From NCBI GenBank assembly GCA_020073015.1, contig JAIQFZ010000006.1:148246-212245 (forward strand): a DNA stretch of 64,000 bases, read 5' to 3'. Of this stretch, positions 17,601 through 25,775 are shown in pieces (the stretch's first letter is position 1; each line of letters starts with the position of its first letter). The notes under the pieces are model-generated. The model made no database searches. It had not been told where the DNA came from and saw only the letters and a program-made list of their open reading frames with translations. The position numbers were made by a program, and so were the translations under genes. Source of the DNA: Terriglobia bacterium (GTDB taxonomy: Bacteria > Acidobacteriota > Terriglobia > Terriglobales > Acidobacteriaceae).

Positions 17601-18596
17601 TCACTGTTTCATCTTGGTCGCCAGCTGCCGCTCGGGCGGCGTCATCTGGTTCCACACTGCGCTCAGGTCTTTCTCCAGGATCTGATTATTCGGATCCACT
17701 CGTAGTGCCAGGGCAAACCATGAATACGCGGTCGGCAGATCGCGGGGCACACAGTGGCCGGTGGCATACATGGTTCCGAAGGTGCTCCGCGCCCGCGCAT
17801 GTTGCTTGGCCGATGCCGCTTTCAGATACTTGACCGCCTCGTCACAGTTCACCGGCACGCCCCGGCCATAGAGATACGCCTCGCCCCTGCGGAAAGCGGC
17901 ATCGCCAGTGTCGGCGGCCGTCACCGTGACCGCAGGTTTGGGAGCTGGTACGGCTGCCCGGTCAACACGCGTGGTCGTATGCTGAGCGGGCTTCGCTAGG
18001 GCTGCGGGTTTAGCCGCTTGCTCAGGCGCACGTGGCTTGGCGGCCGCCACCGCAACGGTTCCTTCGGGCTTGCTCACTGGACTAGCGCCTGCCGGGGCGG
18101 GTGCTTTCTCCGCCACTGCGGGTGTTTCTGCGGAAGGCGAAGGACTCAGCTTCGCGGCATCTGCCTGCTTGGCTTCCGGCGCCTGCGGTTGCGTCGCCGG
18201 TTTCTCCGCAGGAACCTCGCTCGTTCCCGCTTGCGGAGCTGCTACTGGCTGCTTTTGGCTTTCGCCGATGGCGACATAGTTCGTATACGTCCACCAGATC
18301 GCGGCACCCAGAGCCGCCAGCAGTATCAGCAGTAGAAGCTTGCGGCCACCCGTCTTGGGCTCTTCCGGCTCAAAAAACGGGTCTGCGCCTGAAAATGCTT
18401 TCTCCCTCAGCGTATCCAGGGTCGGCTCGCCCAACCCCAGCATGGAAGGCCCGCTGATCGGCTCCGCGCGCTTCTCGGCTCCGGCTTTGCGCGGATTTGC
18501 GGGAATGGTCAATGCCACGGGAATGGCGCTTTCCCGCACGGTCTCAGCCTTGGGCGGGCTTGCCGGCATCGCCTTTTCCAGCACTGCCCCGCACAT
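17601..18596 (-). CDS. Single-pass membrane protein with Pro/Ala-rich linker and SEL1-like repeats
   Basis: The protein has a cytoplasmic N-part, one membrane helix near residue 86 (LLLLILLAALGAAIWWTY), a long Ala/Pro/Glu/Lys-rich linker (about 115-230) and a C-terminal module of SEL1-type TPR units (AAFRRGEAYLYGRGVPVNC, STFGTMYATGHCVPRDL), which mediate protein contacts. In frame just before the ATG, the DNA encodes RFCGMCG, and CGMC looks like a CxxC zinc knuckle cut by the chosen start. The in-frame stop is at 18681-18683 and no ATG, GTG or TTG exists between, so either an unusual start is used or the knuckle is a relic. Possible scaffold between cytoplasm and envelope; function unknown. 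Confidence 0.75.
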   Translation of the reverse strand: MCGAVLEKAMPASPPKAETVRESAIPVALTIPANPRKAGAEKRAEPISGPSMLGLGEPTLDTLREKAFSGADPFFEPEEPKTGGRKLLLLILLAALGAAIWWTYTNYVAIGESQKQPVAAPQAGTSEVPAEKPATQPQAPEAKQADAAKLSPSPSAETPAVAEKAPAPAGASPVSKPEGTVAVAAAKPRAPEQAAKPAALAKPAQHTTTRVDRAAVPAPKPAVTVTAADTGDAAFRRGEAYLYGRGVPVNCDEAVKYLKAASAKQHARARSTFGTMYATGHCVPRDLPTAYSWFALALRVDPNNQILEKDLSAVWNQMTPPERQLATKMKQ

Positions 18597-18710
18597 TCCA
18601 CAGAAGCGAAAAGTGTTCGCGTTTACCTCGTTGCGAGGTATTCCGTTCGATGCCCGGAGTTTCCTCCGGTCAATTCCATATTAGAATTCCATTCGCCTTA
18701 CGGGAAGCCG

Positions 18711-19415
18711 ATGCCGAAATCGAAAGCTAACAAGGTCCAGCCCGTCCCCAAGTCGTTTCCAGCGACCCTCGAGTGCATGAAGTCCCGCTTGAACTGGACC
18801 ATCATTCACATTCCTTTCGATGTCGCCAAGGTGTGGGGACGTCGCGGCCAGCTTCGGGTCAAAGGCGAAATCAACGGCTTTGCGTTCCGGACGTCTCTTT
18901 TTCCCACCGGCCAGGGCGGACACATCCTGCTGGTTAACAAGCGCATGCAAAAAGGGGCCCGCGCAGTGGCCGGGACGGTAGCCCGTTTCCAGATCGAGCC
19001 TGACACGGAGAAGCGCGTCGTCACCGTCCCCGCAGAATTCAACCGCATCCTGACCGAAGAGCGAACACTTCGGCGCTGGTTCGACCAGTTAAATCATTCC
19101 ACGCGTAACGACATTGCCAAATGGGTGAGTGAACCCAAGAGCCCCGAGACTCGTGTTCGTCGCGCCGAACAGATTGCTGAGCGTATGCTCGCCACCATGG
19201 AGGCGGAGCGCGAACTCCCTCCCATCTTGCAGGTCGCGTTTTCGCGCAACCCGGCCGCGCGGGAGGGCTGGGAACTCATGACCGCCGCGAAGCGCCGCGG
19301 TCACTTGTTTGGGATTTTTGGTTATCGAACGCCAGAATCGCGCGGCCGTCGCGTCGACAAGATGCTCGACGAAGCTTCCGCAATCGCTGAAGGGGCGAGG
19401 GACAGAGATAGGTAG
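18711..19415 (+). CDS. YdeI/OmpD-associated family protein with DUF1905 domain
   Basis: The N-terminal half (residues 15-95; SRLNWTIIHIPFDVAKVWG, LRVKGEINGFAFRTSLFP) is a DUF1905 beta-barrel. The C-terminal part carries the YdeI/OmpD-associated helical region that follows the ...RRWFDQLNHSTRNDIAKWV type sequence. The family is widespread and weakly characterised, linked by name to bacteriocin protection and to OmpD. Divergent from the SEL1-repeat gene. The start ATG is preceded by a modest GGGAAG. Length 234 is typical for the fused form. No function is claimed beyond family membership. Confidence 0.82.
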   Translation: MPKSKANKVQPVPKSFPATLECMKSRLNWTIIHIPFDVAKVWGRRGQLRVKGEINGFAFRTSLFPTGQGGHILLVNKRMQKGARAVAGTVARFQIEPDTEKRVVTVPAEFNRILTEERTLRRWFDQLNHSTRNDIAKWVSEPKSPETRVRRAEQIAERMLATMEAERELPPILQVAFSRNPAAREGWELMTAAKRRGHLFGIFGYRTPESRGRRVDKMLDEASAIAEGARDRDR

Positions 19416-19420
19416 ATCGC

Positions 19421-21217
19421 CTAGACTTCAGCCAATTCTTCTTCGAGTAGCTGTTTGTTGTAGAGGTCGGTGTAGTAACCGTTGCGGGCGATGAGTTCGT
19501 CGTGGGTGCCGAGTTCCACGATTTGTCCGCTGTGAAGCACGGCAATGCGGTCGGCATTGCGCACGGTGGAAACGCGGTGGGAGATAAAGATGGTCGTGCG
19601 TCCGAGCATGATTTCGCGCAGGTGGTTGAGGATCTTGTCCTCGGTGTGCGTGTCGACGCTGGAGAGGGCATCGTCCAGGATCAGGATGCGCGGGCTGCGC
19701 AGCAAGGCGCGGGCGATGGCCGTGCGCTGCTTCTGCCCACCGGAGAGGGTGATGCCGCGCTCGCCAACCGTGGTGCTGTAAGTCTCGGGGAAGCTTTCGA
19801 TGTCCTGGGCGATATTGGCGGCTTCGGCGGCGGCTTGCACTTCGGGAAGATGAGCGTCGTGTCTGCCGAAGGCGATGTTCTCGCGGATAGTATCGCTGAA
19901 GAGAAACGTCTCTTGCGGAACGAAACCGATCTTGCGGCGCAGAGTGTCGAGCGGAAACTCGCGAATGGGCTTGCCGTCAATGAGCACGGCTCCCGGCAGG
20001 GCGTCGTAGATTCGCGGGATCAGGTTGACTAGAGTCGTCTTGCCGGAGCCGGTCGGGCCGACAATCGCGAGGCTCGAGCCGGCGGGAATGTGCAGGTTGA
20101 TGCCGTTCAGGACGGGCACGCCGTTGTAGGTGAAGTTGAGATTGCGGAATTCGACTTCGCCCTGGATGTCGAACAAGTTGATGGAGAGCCGGGCGTCCTC
20201 GCCCGGCTGGACGCGCGAGACGCCCGTCCCTCCAACCAACGCGGGCTCGTCGGCAATTTCGGGCTGCTCGGTCAGGATTTCATTGATGCGTCCCATGGAC
20301 GCGGTGCCGCGCTGGAAGATGTTGATCACCCATCCGAGGGCGATGACCGGCCAGGTGAGTTGCACCATGTAGGTGTTGAAGGCAACGAAGTCGCCGACGG
20401 TCATGCGGCCAAGGAGGACTTGGCGTCCGCCGAGCCACAGGACGATGACGACGGCGACGCCCAGCATAAGTTCGAGCGTCGGCCATAGCATGCCCATTAA
20501 GCGGACTAAGCCGAGGCTGCGGCGGATGTATTCCTGATTGGCGCTCTCGAAGGAGGCGATCTCCGCCTGTTCCTGCACATAGGCGCGGATGACACGGGCG
20601 CCGGAGAAGTTTTCCTGGGCGCGCGCCGAGATGTCGGAAAACATGGCCTGGATGCGCTCGAATCGCTCGTGAATCTGGCGTCCGAAATACTGGATTACGA
20701 TGCTGGCGATCGGCAGCGGCAGAAATGCATAGATCGTCAGCTTGGGGCTGATCGCGAGCATGAAGGCCAGAGCGCCCGCCGTGAAGACAATCGTGTTTGC
20801 CGAATACATGATCGCCGGGCCGAGCAGCATGCGAACGGCGTTCAGATCGTTGGTGGCCTTGGCCATGATGTCGCCAGTCCGATTGCGCTGGTAGTAGGAG
20901 TAGGAAAGGTGCTCGAGATGGGCAAAGAGATCGTTGCGCAGGTCGAATTCGATGTCGCGCGAAATGCCGATGACGACCCAGCGGGTCAGAAACTGAAAGA
21001 TACCCTTGGCAAAGGCGACCGCTATCACCAGCAGAGAGTACGTCAGCAGTTTCTGGCGGGTCACGCCGTGACTTAAGGCGTCCACGGCGCGGCGAATCAC
21101 TTGCGGGAAGAGAATCCAGATACCGTTATTGAACAGTACGCAAAGACCGCCCCAGAGAAGGCCGCTGCGGTAGCGCTTCAGGTAGGGGACGAGGGGACGT
21201 AGGCTCTTCGGCACCAT
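19421..21217 (-). CDS. ABC exporter, fused membrane and ATPase domains (MsbA/MdlB type)
   Basis: Half-transporter with a six-helix type 1 membrane domain (residues about 15-300) and a C-terminal nucleotide-binding domain. Walker A is IVGPTGSGKTTLVNLI, the Q-loop region GFVPQETFLFSD, the ABC signature LSGGQKQRTAIARALL, Walker B ILILDDALSSVD and the switch His in TTIFISHRVSTV. It works as a dimer to export lipids, peptides or drugs; the substrate is unknown. 598 residues is typical. The start overlaps a possible small membrane-protein frame by 92 bases. It ends 6 bases from the convergent YdeI-like gene. Confidence 0.95.
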   Translation of the reverse strand: MVPKSLRPLVPYLKRYRSGLLWGGLCVLFNNGIWILFPQVIRRAVDALSHGVTRQKLLTYSLLVIAVAFAKGIFQFLTRWVVIGISRDIEFDLRNDLFAHLEHLSYSYYQRNRTGDIMAKATNDLNAVRMLLGPAIMYSANTIVFTAGALAFMLAISPKLTIYAFLPLPIASIVIQYFGRQIHERFERIQAMFSDISARAQENFSGARVIRAYVQEQAEIASFESANQEYIRRSLGLVRLMGMLWPTLELMLGVAVVIVLWLGGRQVLLGRMTVGDFVAFNTYMVQLTWPVIALGWVINIFQRGTASMGRINEILTEQPEIADEPALVGGTGVSRVQPGEDARLSINLFDIQGEVEFRNLNFTYNGVPVLNGINLHIPAGSSLAIVGPTGSGKTTLVNLIPRIYDALPGAVLIDGKPIREFPLDTLRRKIGFVPQETFLFSDTIRENIAFGRHDAHLPEVQAAAEAANIAQDIESFPETYSTTVGERGITLSGGQKQRTAIARALLRSPRILILDDALSSVDTHTEDKILNHLREIMLGRTTIFISHRVSTVRNADRIAVLHSGQIVELGTHDELIARNGYYTDLYNKQLLEEELAEV

Positions 21218-21377
21218 GAACTGTTGTAGATGAGATTGTAGCAGCGCGGGGTGCGGATTTTCTGGCTGACGGACCGAGCACCAGAACGGCGGCCGTCAGG
21301 AGGACAGCGGTCCAGAGTAGCAGCAAGCCTTCGGTGGCGAACATCAGTCCCGAGTAGAGCAGGTCAGCGCGTTCCAT
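21126..21377 (-). CDS. Possible small single-pass membrane protein overlapping the ABC exporter start
   Basis: An 83-residue frame begins with a convincing hydrophobic segment (LLLLWTAVLLTAAVLVLG) after a short charged N-terminus, with GGAG five bases before the ATG. The rest is Pro/Ser/Arg-rich and overlaps the exporter by 92 bases in another frame. It would sit directly upstream of the exporter in the same transcript. The overlap is long and I know of no family, so it may be a chance frame. Confidence 0.3.
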   Translation of the reverse strand: MERADLLYSGLMFATEGLLLLWTAVLLTAAVLVLGPSARKSAPRAATISSTTVHGAEEPTSPRPLPEALPQRPSLGRSLRTVQ

Positions 21378-21467
21378 GGGGACTCCGGTTTTTAAAAAGC
21401 CGGGCGAAAACCGAAACTTGGGGTTCCAGTCCGCGCCCGGGTAGGAGAGAGACGTTACGAGATGTGC

Positions 21468-21950
21468 CTAGTCGGACGGCGGTTCCGGCATATGTCCCAT
21501 ATGTTGCATGTGTTTTTGCATGCGCTGTTCACGCTTGGCCTGAAGCTGGGCGAACTTCGTTTTCTGGTCCGGCGTCAGGACCTGAAGCATTTCCGACTTG
21601 ATGCGGGCATGCTGGACGGCAAGTTCAATCATGGTCTGCGACTGCTGGGTCGCGAGCGCGCGCACCTTGGCTTCATCAAATGTTCCGCTCTGGTCGAACT
21701 GATTCATCTGGCTGTGGAACTGCTTTATCTGCTGCATCAGCGGGGCCAGGGTGGGCTTTTCTTTCTGCATGATGGCTCTGATCTGATCTTGCTGCGCGCT
21801 GCTGAGGTCGAGGTAGTCAGAGTAGAAGCCAAGCATGTGCTCGAAGCCGCCCGGGCCACCGTGACCGCGCATGCCTTGTGCGAGCGCGGCGGCAACTGCA
21901 AGAATGACGACTGCGCCGACTATCAGAACTTTTGTGCGGGTCGATTTCAT
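21468..21950 (-). CDS. Periplasmic CpxP/Spy-like LTxxQ protein
   Basis: Secreted helical protein (signal peptide VLIVGAVVILAVAAALAQG) of 160 residues with two LTxxQ-like motifs: YLDLSSAQQDQIRAIM near residue 48 and VLTPDQKTKFAQLQAK near residue 125. CpxP and Spy are envelope-stress chaperones or sensors with the same layout, and metal-binding His/Met are frequent here too (HMQHMGHMPEPPSD tail). It is divergently transcribed from a CpxR/CpxA-like pair, the same arrangement as in enterobacterial cpxP-cpxRA. The shared upstream region contains GTAAA-N5-GTAAA, which supports control by the adjacent regulator. Confidence 0.87.
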   Translation of the reverse strand: MKSTRTKVLIVGAVVILAVAAALAQGMRGHGGPGGFEHMLGFYSDYLDLSSAQQDQIRAIMQKEKPTLAPLMQQIKQFHSQMNQFDQSGTFDEAKVRALATQQSQTMIELAVQHARIKSEMLQVLTPDQKTKFAQLQAKREQRMQKHMQHMGHMPEPPSD

Positions 21951-22023
21951 TGTTTCCTCCTGCGGTGCGGGTGGCAGTCCCGAGTCACCGTGCTCATAAG
22001 AACACTTCCCGGCAAAAGATGCG

Positions 22024-22059
22024 GTAAAGAGTCGGTCAAGCGCGGTAAAGTTTTGTAAA
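22024..22059. promoter_or_regulatory. Array of CpxR-like boxes (GTAAA-N5-GTAAA)
   Basis: GTAAA at 22045-22049 and 22055-22059 are separated by exactly five bases, the E. coli CpxR consensus. GTCAA at 22035-22039 extends the same 10-base phasing, and a further GTAAA lies at 22024-22028. The array sits between the CpxP-like gene (start 21950) and the response regulator (start 22193), as expected for autoregulation and cpxP control. It is seen directly in the sequence; binding is inferred. Confidence 0.65.
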
Positions 22060-22060
22060 G

Positions 22061-22137
22061 GCAGCTAGTGGCTTCTGGCTACTGGCGGGCAACACCTGAA
22101 CCGGCTTGCTAGAAGCTAGTGGCTAGGAGCTAGCGGC
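22061..22137. repeat. Family B repeat (GCTAGTGGC / TCTGGCTAC words)
   Basis: GCAGCTAGTGGCTTCTGGCT and GAAGCTAGTGGCTAGGAGCT form a degenerate direct and inverted word series between the CpxR-like boxes and the response regulator start. It has the same word style as 25718, 34098, 38104 and 59771. Confidence 0.55.
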
Positions 22138-22192
22138 GATTCTCAGCAATCACAAATCTTTACCGATGGCTGGCCGGACAGGTGCTAGAACA

Positions 22193-22909
22193 ATGACTAG
22201 ACGCATGGATCATGTACTGGTAGTGGATGACGACGTTGAACTCTGCGGGCTGGTACAGGAGTATCTGACCGCCGAGGGCTTCACGCTGAAGGCCGTGCAT
22301 GACGGCGAGACGGGCCTGCAACAGGCCCTCACGAATGAGTATGTGCTGGTCGTGCTCGACGTGATGCTTCCGGGGATGAATGGTTTCGAAGTGCTGCGCC
22401 GGATTCGCAGCGTGTCCAAGGTCCCAGTCCTGCTGTTGACCGCCCGCGGTGAAGATGTGGATAGGATCGTTGGCCTCGAAATCGGCGCGGACGACTATCT
22501 TCCCAAGCCATTCAACCCGCGCGAGCTGGTGGCGCGGATTCGGGCGATCCTGCGTCGAGCCAAGCCCGCCAAGGCCGCAGACGCTGTGCCGGAGATTTTG
22601 AGCGTGGGAGACGTCGAACTGGATCCGGCCACGCGAACCGTTCTGCGAGCCGGGCAGCCGGTCGAGCTCACCTCCGTGGAGTTCAACCTGCTGGAAGTGT
22701 TGTTGCGGGAGGCGGGACGGGTCGTCACCCGGGAGCGGCTGGTAAATGCGGTGCTGAGCCGGAAATTCATGCCGTTCGACCGCAGCATCGACATGCACGT
22801 CAGCAAGGTGCGGCGGAAGCTGGGCGACTCGGACGAAAACGGAGATCACATCAAGACAATTCGCGGGGTAGGGTATATGTTTGCGCGGCCGGCGAAGGCG
22901 CGGAAATGA
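22193..22909 (+). CDS. OmpR/CpxR-type response regulator
   Basis: Receiver domain (residues about 5-115) with acidic pair VVDDDVE, phospho-acceptor Asp in LVVLDVMLPGMNGFEV, Thr/Ser in LLLTARGEDV and Lys in YLPKPFNPREL, followed by a winged-helix DNA-binding domain (about 135-230; ELTSVEFNLLEVLLREAG, TIRGVGYMFARP). ATG 22193 is chosen because AGGTG lies eight bases upstream; ATG 22205 is also possible. It is followed by its kinase with a 4-base overlap. Close resemblance to CpxR together with the divergent CpxP-like gene and GTAAA boxes points to an envelope-stress circuit. The signal is unknown. Confidence 0.92.
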   Translation: MTRRMDHVLVVDDDVELCGLVQEYLTAEGFTLKAVHDGETGLQQALTNEYVLVVLDVMLPGMNGFEVLRRIRSVSKVPVLLLTARGEDVDRIVGLEIGADDYLPKPFNPRELVARIRAILRRAKPAKAADAVPEILSVGDVELDPATRTVLRAGQPVELTSVEFNLLEVLLREAGRVVTRERLVNAVLSRKFMPFDRSIDMHVSKVRRKLGDSDENGDHIKTIRGVGYMFARPAKARK

Positions 22910-24282
22910 AGAGCCTCTTCCTCAGGATTTTTCTGTCATTCTGGGCCGCGCAAGCATTATTTGTGGTGCTGGCCATTCTGGTAACGATTGCCATACGTCC
23001 CGCTCGGCATACTGTCGAGAACACGGCCCCACAAATCCTGGCGGAGGTTGTGAACGCGTATCAGAATGGCGGCGAGCGCGGCGCGTTCGACTACGAGGAG
23101 GAACTGCATCGGACCCAAGGGGTGAGGGGATTCGTGTTCGATCCAACCGGCCGGGAGCTGGCGGGCCGGATGCCACCGCCGTGGGTTGAGGAAATACGGC
23201 GCGGGGGCGCGCCGCGTCATCGTGGGTGGATCGAGAGTCTGCTGCCGCCTCGGATTTCCCGGCAGGCGTTGACGCTCGACGGGAAGCGATACACGCTGGT
23301 GCTGGAGCTTCCACCTGGCCGCACGGCTTTCTTCGGGCCTCATGACATCCCGGGGCTGGGAATATTCATCGCGGTAATTTCCTCGGGATTGGTTTGCTAC
23401 CTGCTTGCGTGGTCCATGACGAGCCCGGTGGCGCGTCTTCGAAGAGCCGCGCAGAGTCTGGCCGCCGGCGACTTGACAGCACGTTCGGGGGCGCCGGTGC
23501 GGGGGCGGCGCGACGAACTCGCAGAGTTGATGCGCGATTTCGACCGCATGGCCGAACGCATCGAAGGGCTGGTGGAATCGCAGTCCCGGCTCCTGAAGGA
23601 TGTTTCGCACGAGTTGCGCTCTCCGCTGGCAAGACTAAGCGTGGCCCTGGGGCTGGCTCAGCAGAGAGCGGGGCCGGAAATTGAGGCCTCGTTGAAACGC
23701 ATCGAAATCGAGGCGGATCGACTGAACCAGTTGATTCAGCGGTTGCTCACGATCTCGCGGCTGGAATCGGGAACGGACGGCATCCACAAGACGAAGCTGT
23801 CGCTTCGGGAACTGGTGGATCATGTGGCCCGCGATGCGGAGTACGAAACCCCGGGCCGCGGCTGCCGGGTAAGCGCGGATGGGGCTGACGAATTCCTGGT
23901 CGAAGGCGATCCCGAGTTGCTGCGGAGCGCCATCGAGAACGTGGTTCGAAATGCGACGCGCTACACGGCCGAAGGCACCCTCGTCGAGATCCGGTTGGAG
24001 CGGCAGACGACGTCTCCGGGAGAAGAAGTCGTGATTCGCGTGCTGGACTCCGGTCCCGGGGTGCCCAGCGAAGCTCTCGAAAGGATTTTCCAGCCCTTTT
24101 ACCGCCTGGACGACGCGCGCAACCGGCAGACCGGTGGAGCGGGATTGGGATTATCGATCGCCGATCGCGCGGTCAGGCTGCATGGCGGCCAACTCCGAGC
24201 ATCTAATCGGCCTGAGGGCGGATTAGAGGTCGAAATCCGGATTCCGGCGGTTTCCGGGTTTGCTCTTCCCGCTCATTCCTGA
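22906..24282 (+). CDS. CpxA-like sensor histidine kinase
   Basis: Membrane kinase paired with the upstream regulator (ATGA overlap). Layout: N-terminal membrane helix (FLSFWAAQALFVVLAILVTI), a periplasmic domain of about 120 residues, a second helix (FIAVISSGLVCYLLAWSM), HAMP, then HisKA with phospho-acceptor His in KDVSHELRSPLARLSVAL near residue 235, and an ATPase domain with N-box AIENVVRNATRYT and G-boxes LDSGPGVP and GGAGLGLSIA. 458 residues equals E. coli CpxA in size. The periplasmic part may sense the CpxP-like protein. Confidence 0.94.
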   Translation: MKSLFLRIFLSFWAAQALFVVLAILVTIAIRPARHTVENTAPQILAEVVNAYQNGGERGAFDYEEELHRTQGVRGFVFDPTGRELAGRMPPPWVEEIRRGGAPRHRGWIESLLPPRISRQALTLDGKRYTLVLELPPGRTAFFGPHDIPGLGIFIAVISSGLVCYLLAWSMTSPVARLRRAAQSLAAGDLTARSGAPVRGRRDELAELMRDFDRMAERIEGLVESQSRLLKDVSHELRSPLARLSVALGLAQQRAGPEIEASLKRIEIEADRLNQLIQRLLTISRLESGTDGIHKTKLSLRELVDHVARDAEYETPGRGCRVSADGADEFLVEGDPELLRSAIENVVRNATRYTAEGTLVEIRLERQTTSPGEEVVIRVLDSGPGVPSEALERIFQPFYRLDDARNRQTGGAGLGLSIADRAVRLHGGQLRASNRPEGGLEVEIRIPAVSGFALPAHS

Positions 24283-24413
24283 TACACAAGTATATTTCAG
24301 CCAAGAGCTTCGGTCTCCGTGACGGCAGGCGGGAGATTGCCTGTGGACGGGAAGCGGCTGTCCACCCCAATCGGCGGAAAACGCGTCGATCGGGAACCCC
24401 TTTGGGAGAACAG

Positions 24414-25712
24414 ATGTCGAAGAAAACACGCGGAGTGGTAGGGCTCGTGGCCCTGTGCGGCCTGAGTTTGTTTCTGCTCAACTGTGGCAGCACCGTGAAC
24501 CGGTCGTCGGGACTCCTGTATGTGCTCAGCCAGGGTTCGAGCGCCGTCAGTTCCTACGCGATTAACCTGAGCAGCGGGGGCCTGTCGCTGATCAATTCCA
24601 ACGCCAGCACGTGCCCTACGGCGCCCTGCGGGCTTCCGGTGACTATTCTCCTGGATTCAAACAGTTCGGCTGCCTTCGTTTTGGACCAGGGGTTCCGTGA
24701 TCCTGACCTGACGCATGTACCCCCCCAAGCCCTTCCACCCGCGGTCTATGGCTACACCGTGAAGAGCGACGGCAGTCTTTCGGCCCCGGGCTCGCCGGTG
24801 ACTCTGAGCCAGCCAGCGGATAACGACACGGCGGTGGCGATGGTGCGCGATCCGGCGGGCAAGTTCTTATTCGTTCTGAATCAAGGCACGATCCCCTCGC
24901 CGGCGGGCTGCCCGCGTGACCCTGACCCGAACAAGATACCCCCGGGCAATGACGCGTGTCCGTCGCTCTCCGTCTTTACCATGCAGGCAGGCTCGACAAC
25001 TTTGTCGTTGGTAGGAGGGAAACCGATCCGCCTGGGAAGGATCCCAACTTCGATCGCGGCCATCAATACGACCGCCCAAACGCTGCTTTACATCACCAGT
25101 AACCAAGACTTATCCAGTAATAACAACGACAATACCGTCAGTGGGTACAGCGTCGATGCGTCCGGCAACGTGACCGAACTGCCGGGGTCGCCCTATACGA
25201 CGGCATCGAATCCGAGCGCGGTGGTTGCGGTGACTACGTCTCCAATTGGAGGAACGGGCGGTCTGTTCCTGTATGTGACCAACGTGACGACGAACAGCGT
25301 GAGCGCGTACCAGGTGTGTACGGTTCAAAGCGCGAGTTGCACTCAACAGAATGTAACGAACTTGACCTTGCTGCCGGTTGGGACTCCGACCAACGCCGGA
25401 AGCAACCCGGTCGCCATGGTCGTCGACCCGACGAGCCAGTTCCTTTATGTCGTGAGCGAGAATTCCAGCCAGGTGTTCGGTTTCCGAATTAACGCGACGC
25501 AGGGCACGCTCAGTGCTCTGAATCCGCCGAACATGAACACAGGCAGCCTGCCGGTGGCGCTGGCCATGCATTCGAGCGGGAAGTTTCTATTCGTGTCCAA
25601 CAACTCCTCGAGCAACATCTCGAGCTTCAACCTGGATACGACGAGCGGCGCGATGAGTTCGCCGACCACGATTACGAGTTTCGCGCAGCCGGCTGGGCTG
25701 GTGTCACAGTAG
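24414..25712 (+). CDS. Lipoprotein with YVTN/lactonase-like seven-bladed beta-propeller
   Basis: A lipoprotein signal (VGLVALCGLSLFLLNCGS) would anchor Cys 23 or so to the envelope. The body is a run of propeller blades that repeat a GRFLFVLNQG / LLYVLSQGSSAVSSYAIN / FLYVVSENSSQVFGF / FLFVSNNSSSNISSF pattern, typical of 3-carboxymuconate lactonase-type YVTN domains. ATG 24414 follows GGGAG. 432 residues. Acidobacteria encode many such secreted propellers; the ligand is unknown. It is transcribed 131 bases after the kinase and may be independent of it. The terminator-like stem at 25718 follows. Confidence 0.85.
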   Translation: MSKKTRGVVGLVALCGLSLFLLNCGSTVNRSSGLLYVLSQGSSAVSSYAINLSSGGLSLINSNASTCPTAPCGLPVTILLDSNSSAAFVLDQGFRDPDLTHVPPQALPPAVYGYTVKSDGSLSAPGSPVTLSQPADNDTAVAMVRDPAGKFLFVLNQGTIPSPAGCPRDPDPNKIPPGNDACPSLSVFTMQAGSTTLSLVGGKPIRLGRIPTSIAAINTTAQTLLYITSNQDLSSNNNDNTVSGYSVDASGNVTELPGSPYTTASNPSAVVAVTTSPIGGTGGLFLYVTNVTTNSVSAYQVCTVQSASCTQQNVTNLTLLPVGTPTNAGSNPVAMVVDPTSQFLYVVSENSSQVFGFRINATQGTLSALNPPNMNTGSLPVALAMHSSGKFLFVSNNSSSNISSFNLDTTSGAMSSPTTITSFAQPAGLVSQ

Positions 25713-25717
25713 GACTT

Positions 25718-25765
25718 GAGAAGCGAGTAGCGAGTTAGTTCAAAAGCACTCGCTACTCGCTTCTC
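25718..25765. terminator. Perfect 18-bp inverted repeat (family B) between convergent genes
   Basis: GAGAAGCGAGTAGCGAGT at 25718-25735 is exactly inverted at 25748-25765 across a 12-base loop. It lies between the stop codons of the propeller gene (25712) and lptFG (25776). It belongs to the dispersed GCGAGTAGCGAG word family also seen at 34098-34216. The stem would be stable in RNA of either strand, so it can serve both transcripts. Confidence 0.65.
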
Positions 25766-25775
25766 GCGACTCGCC

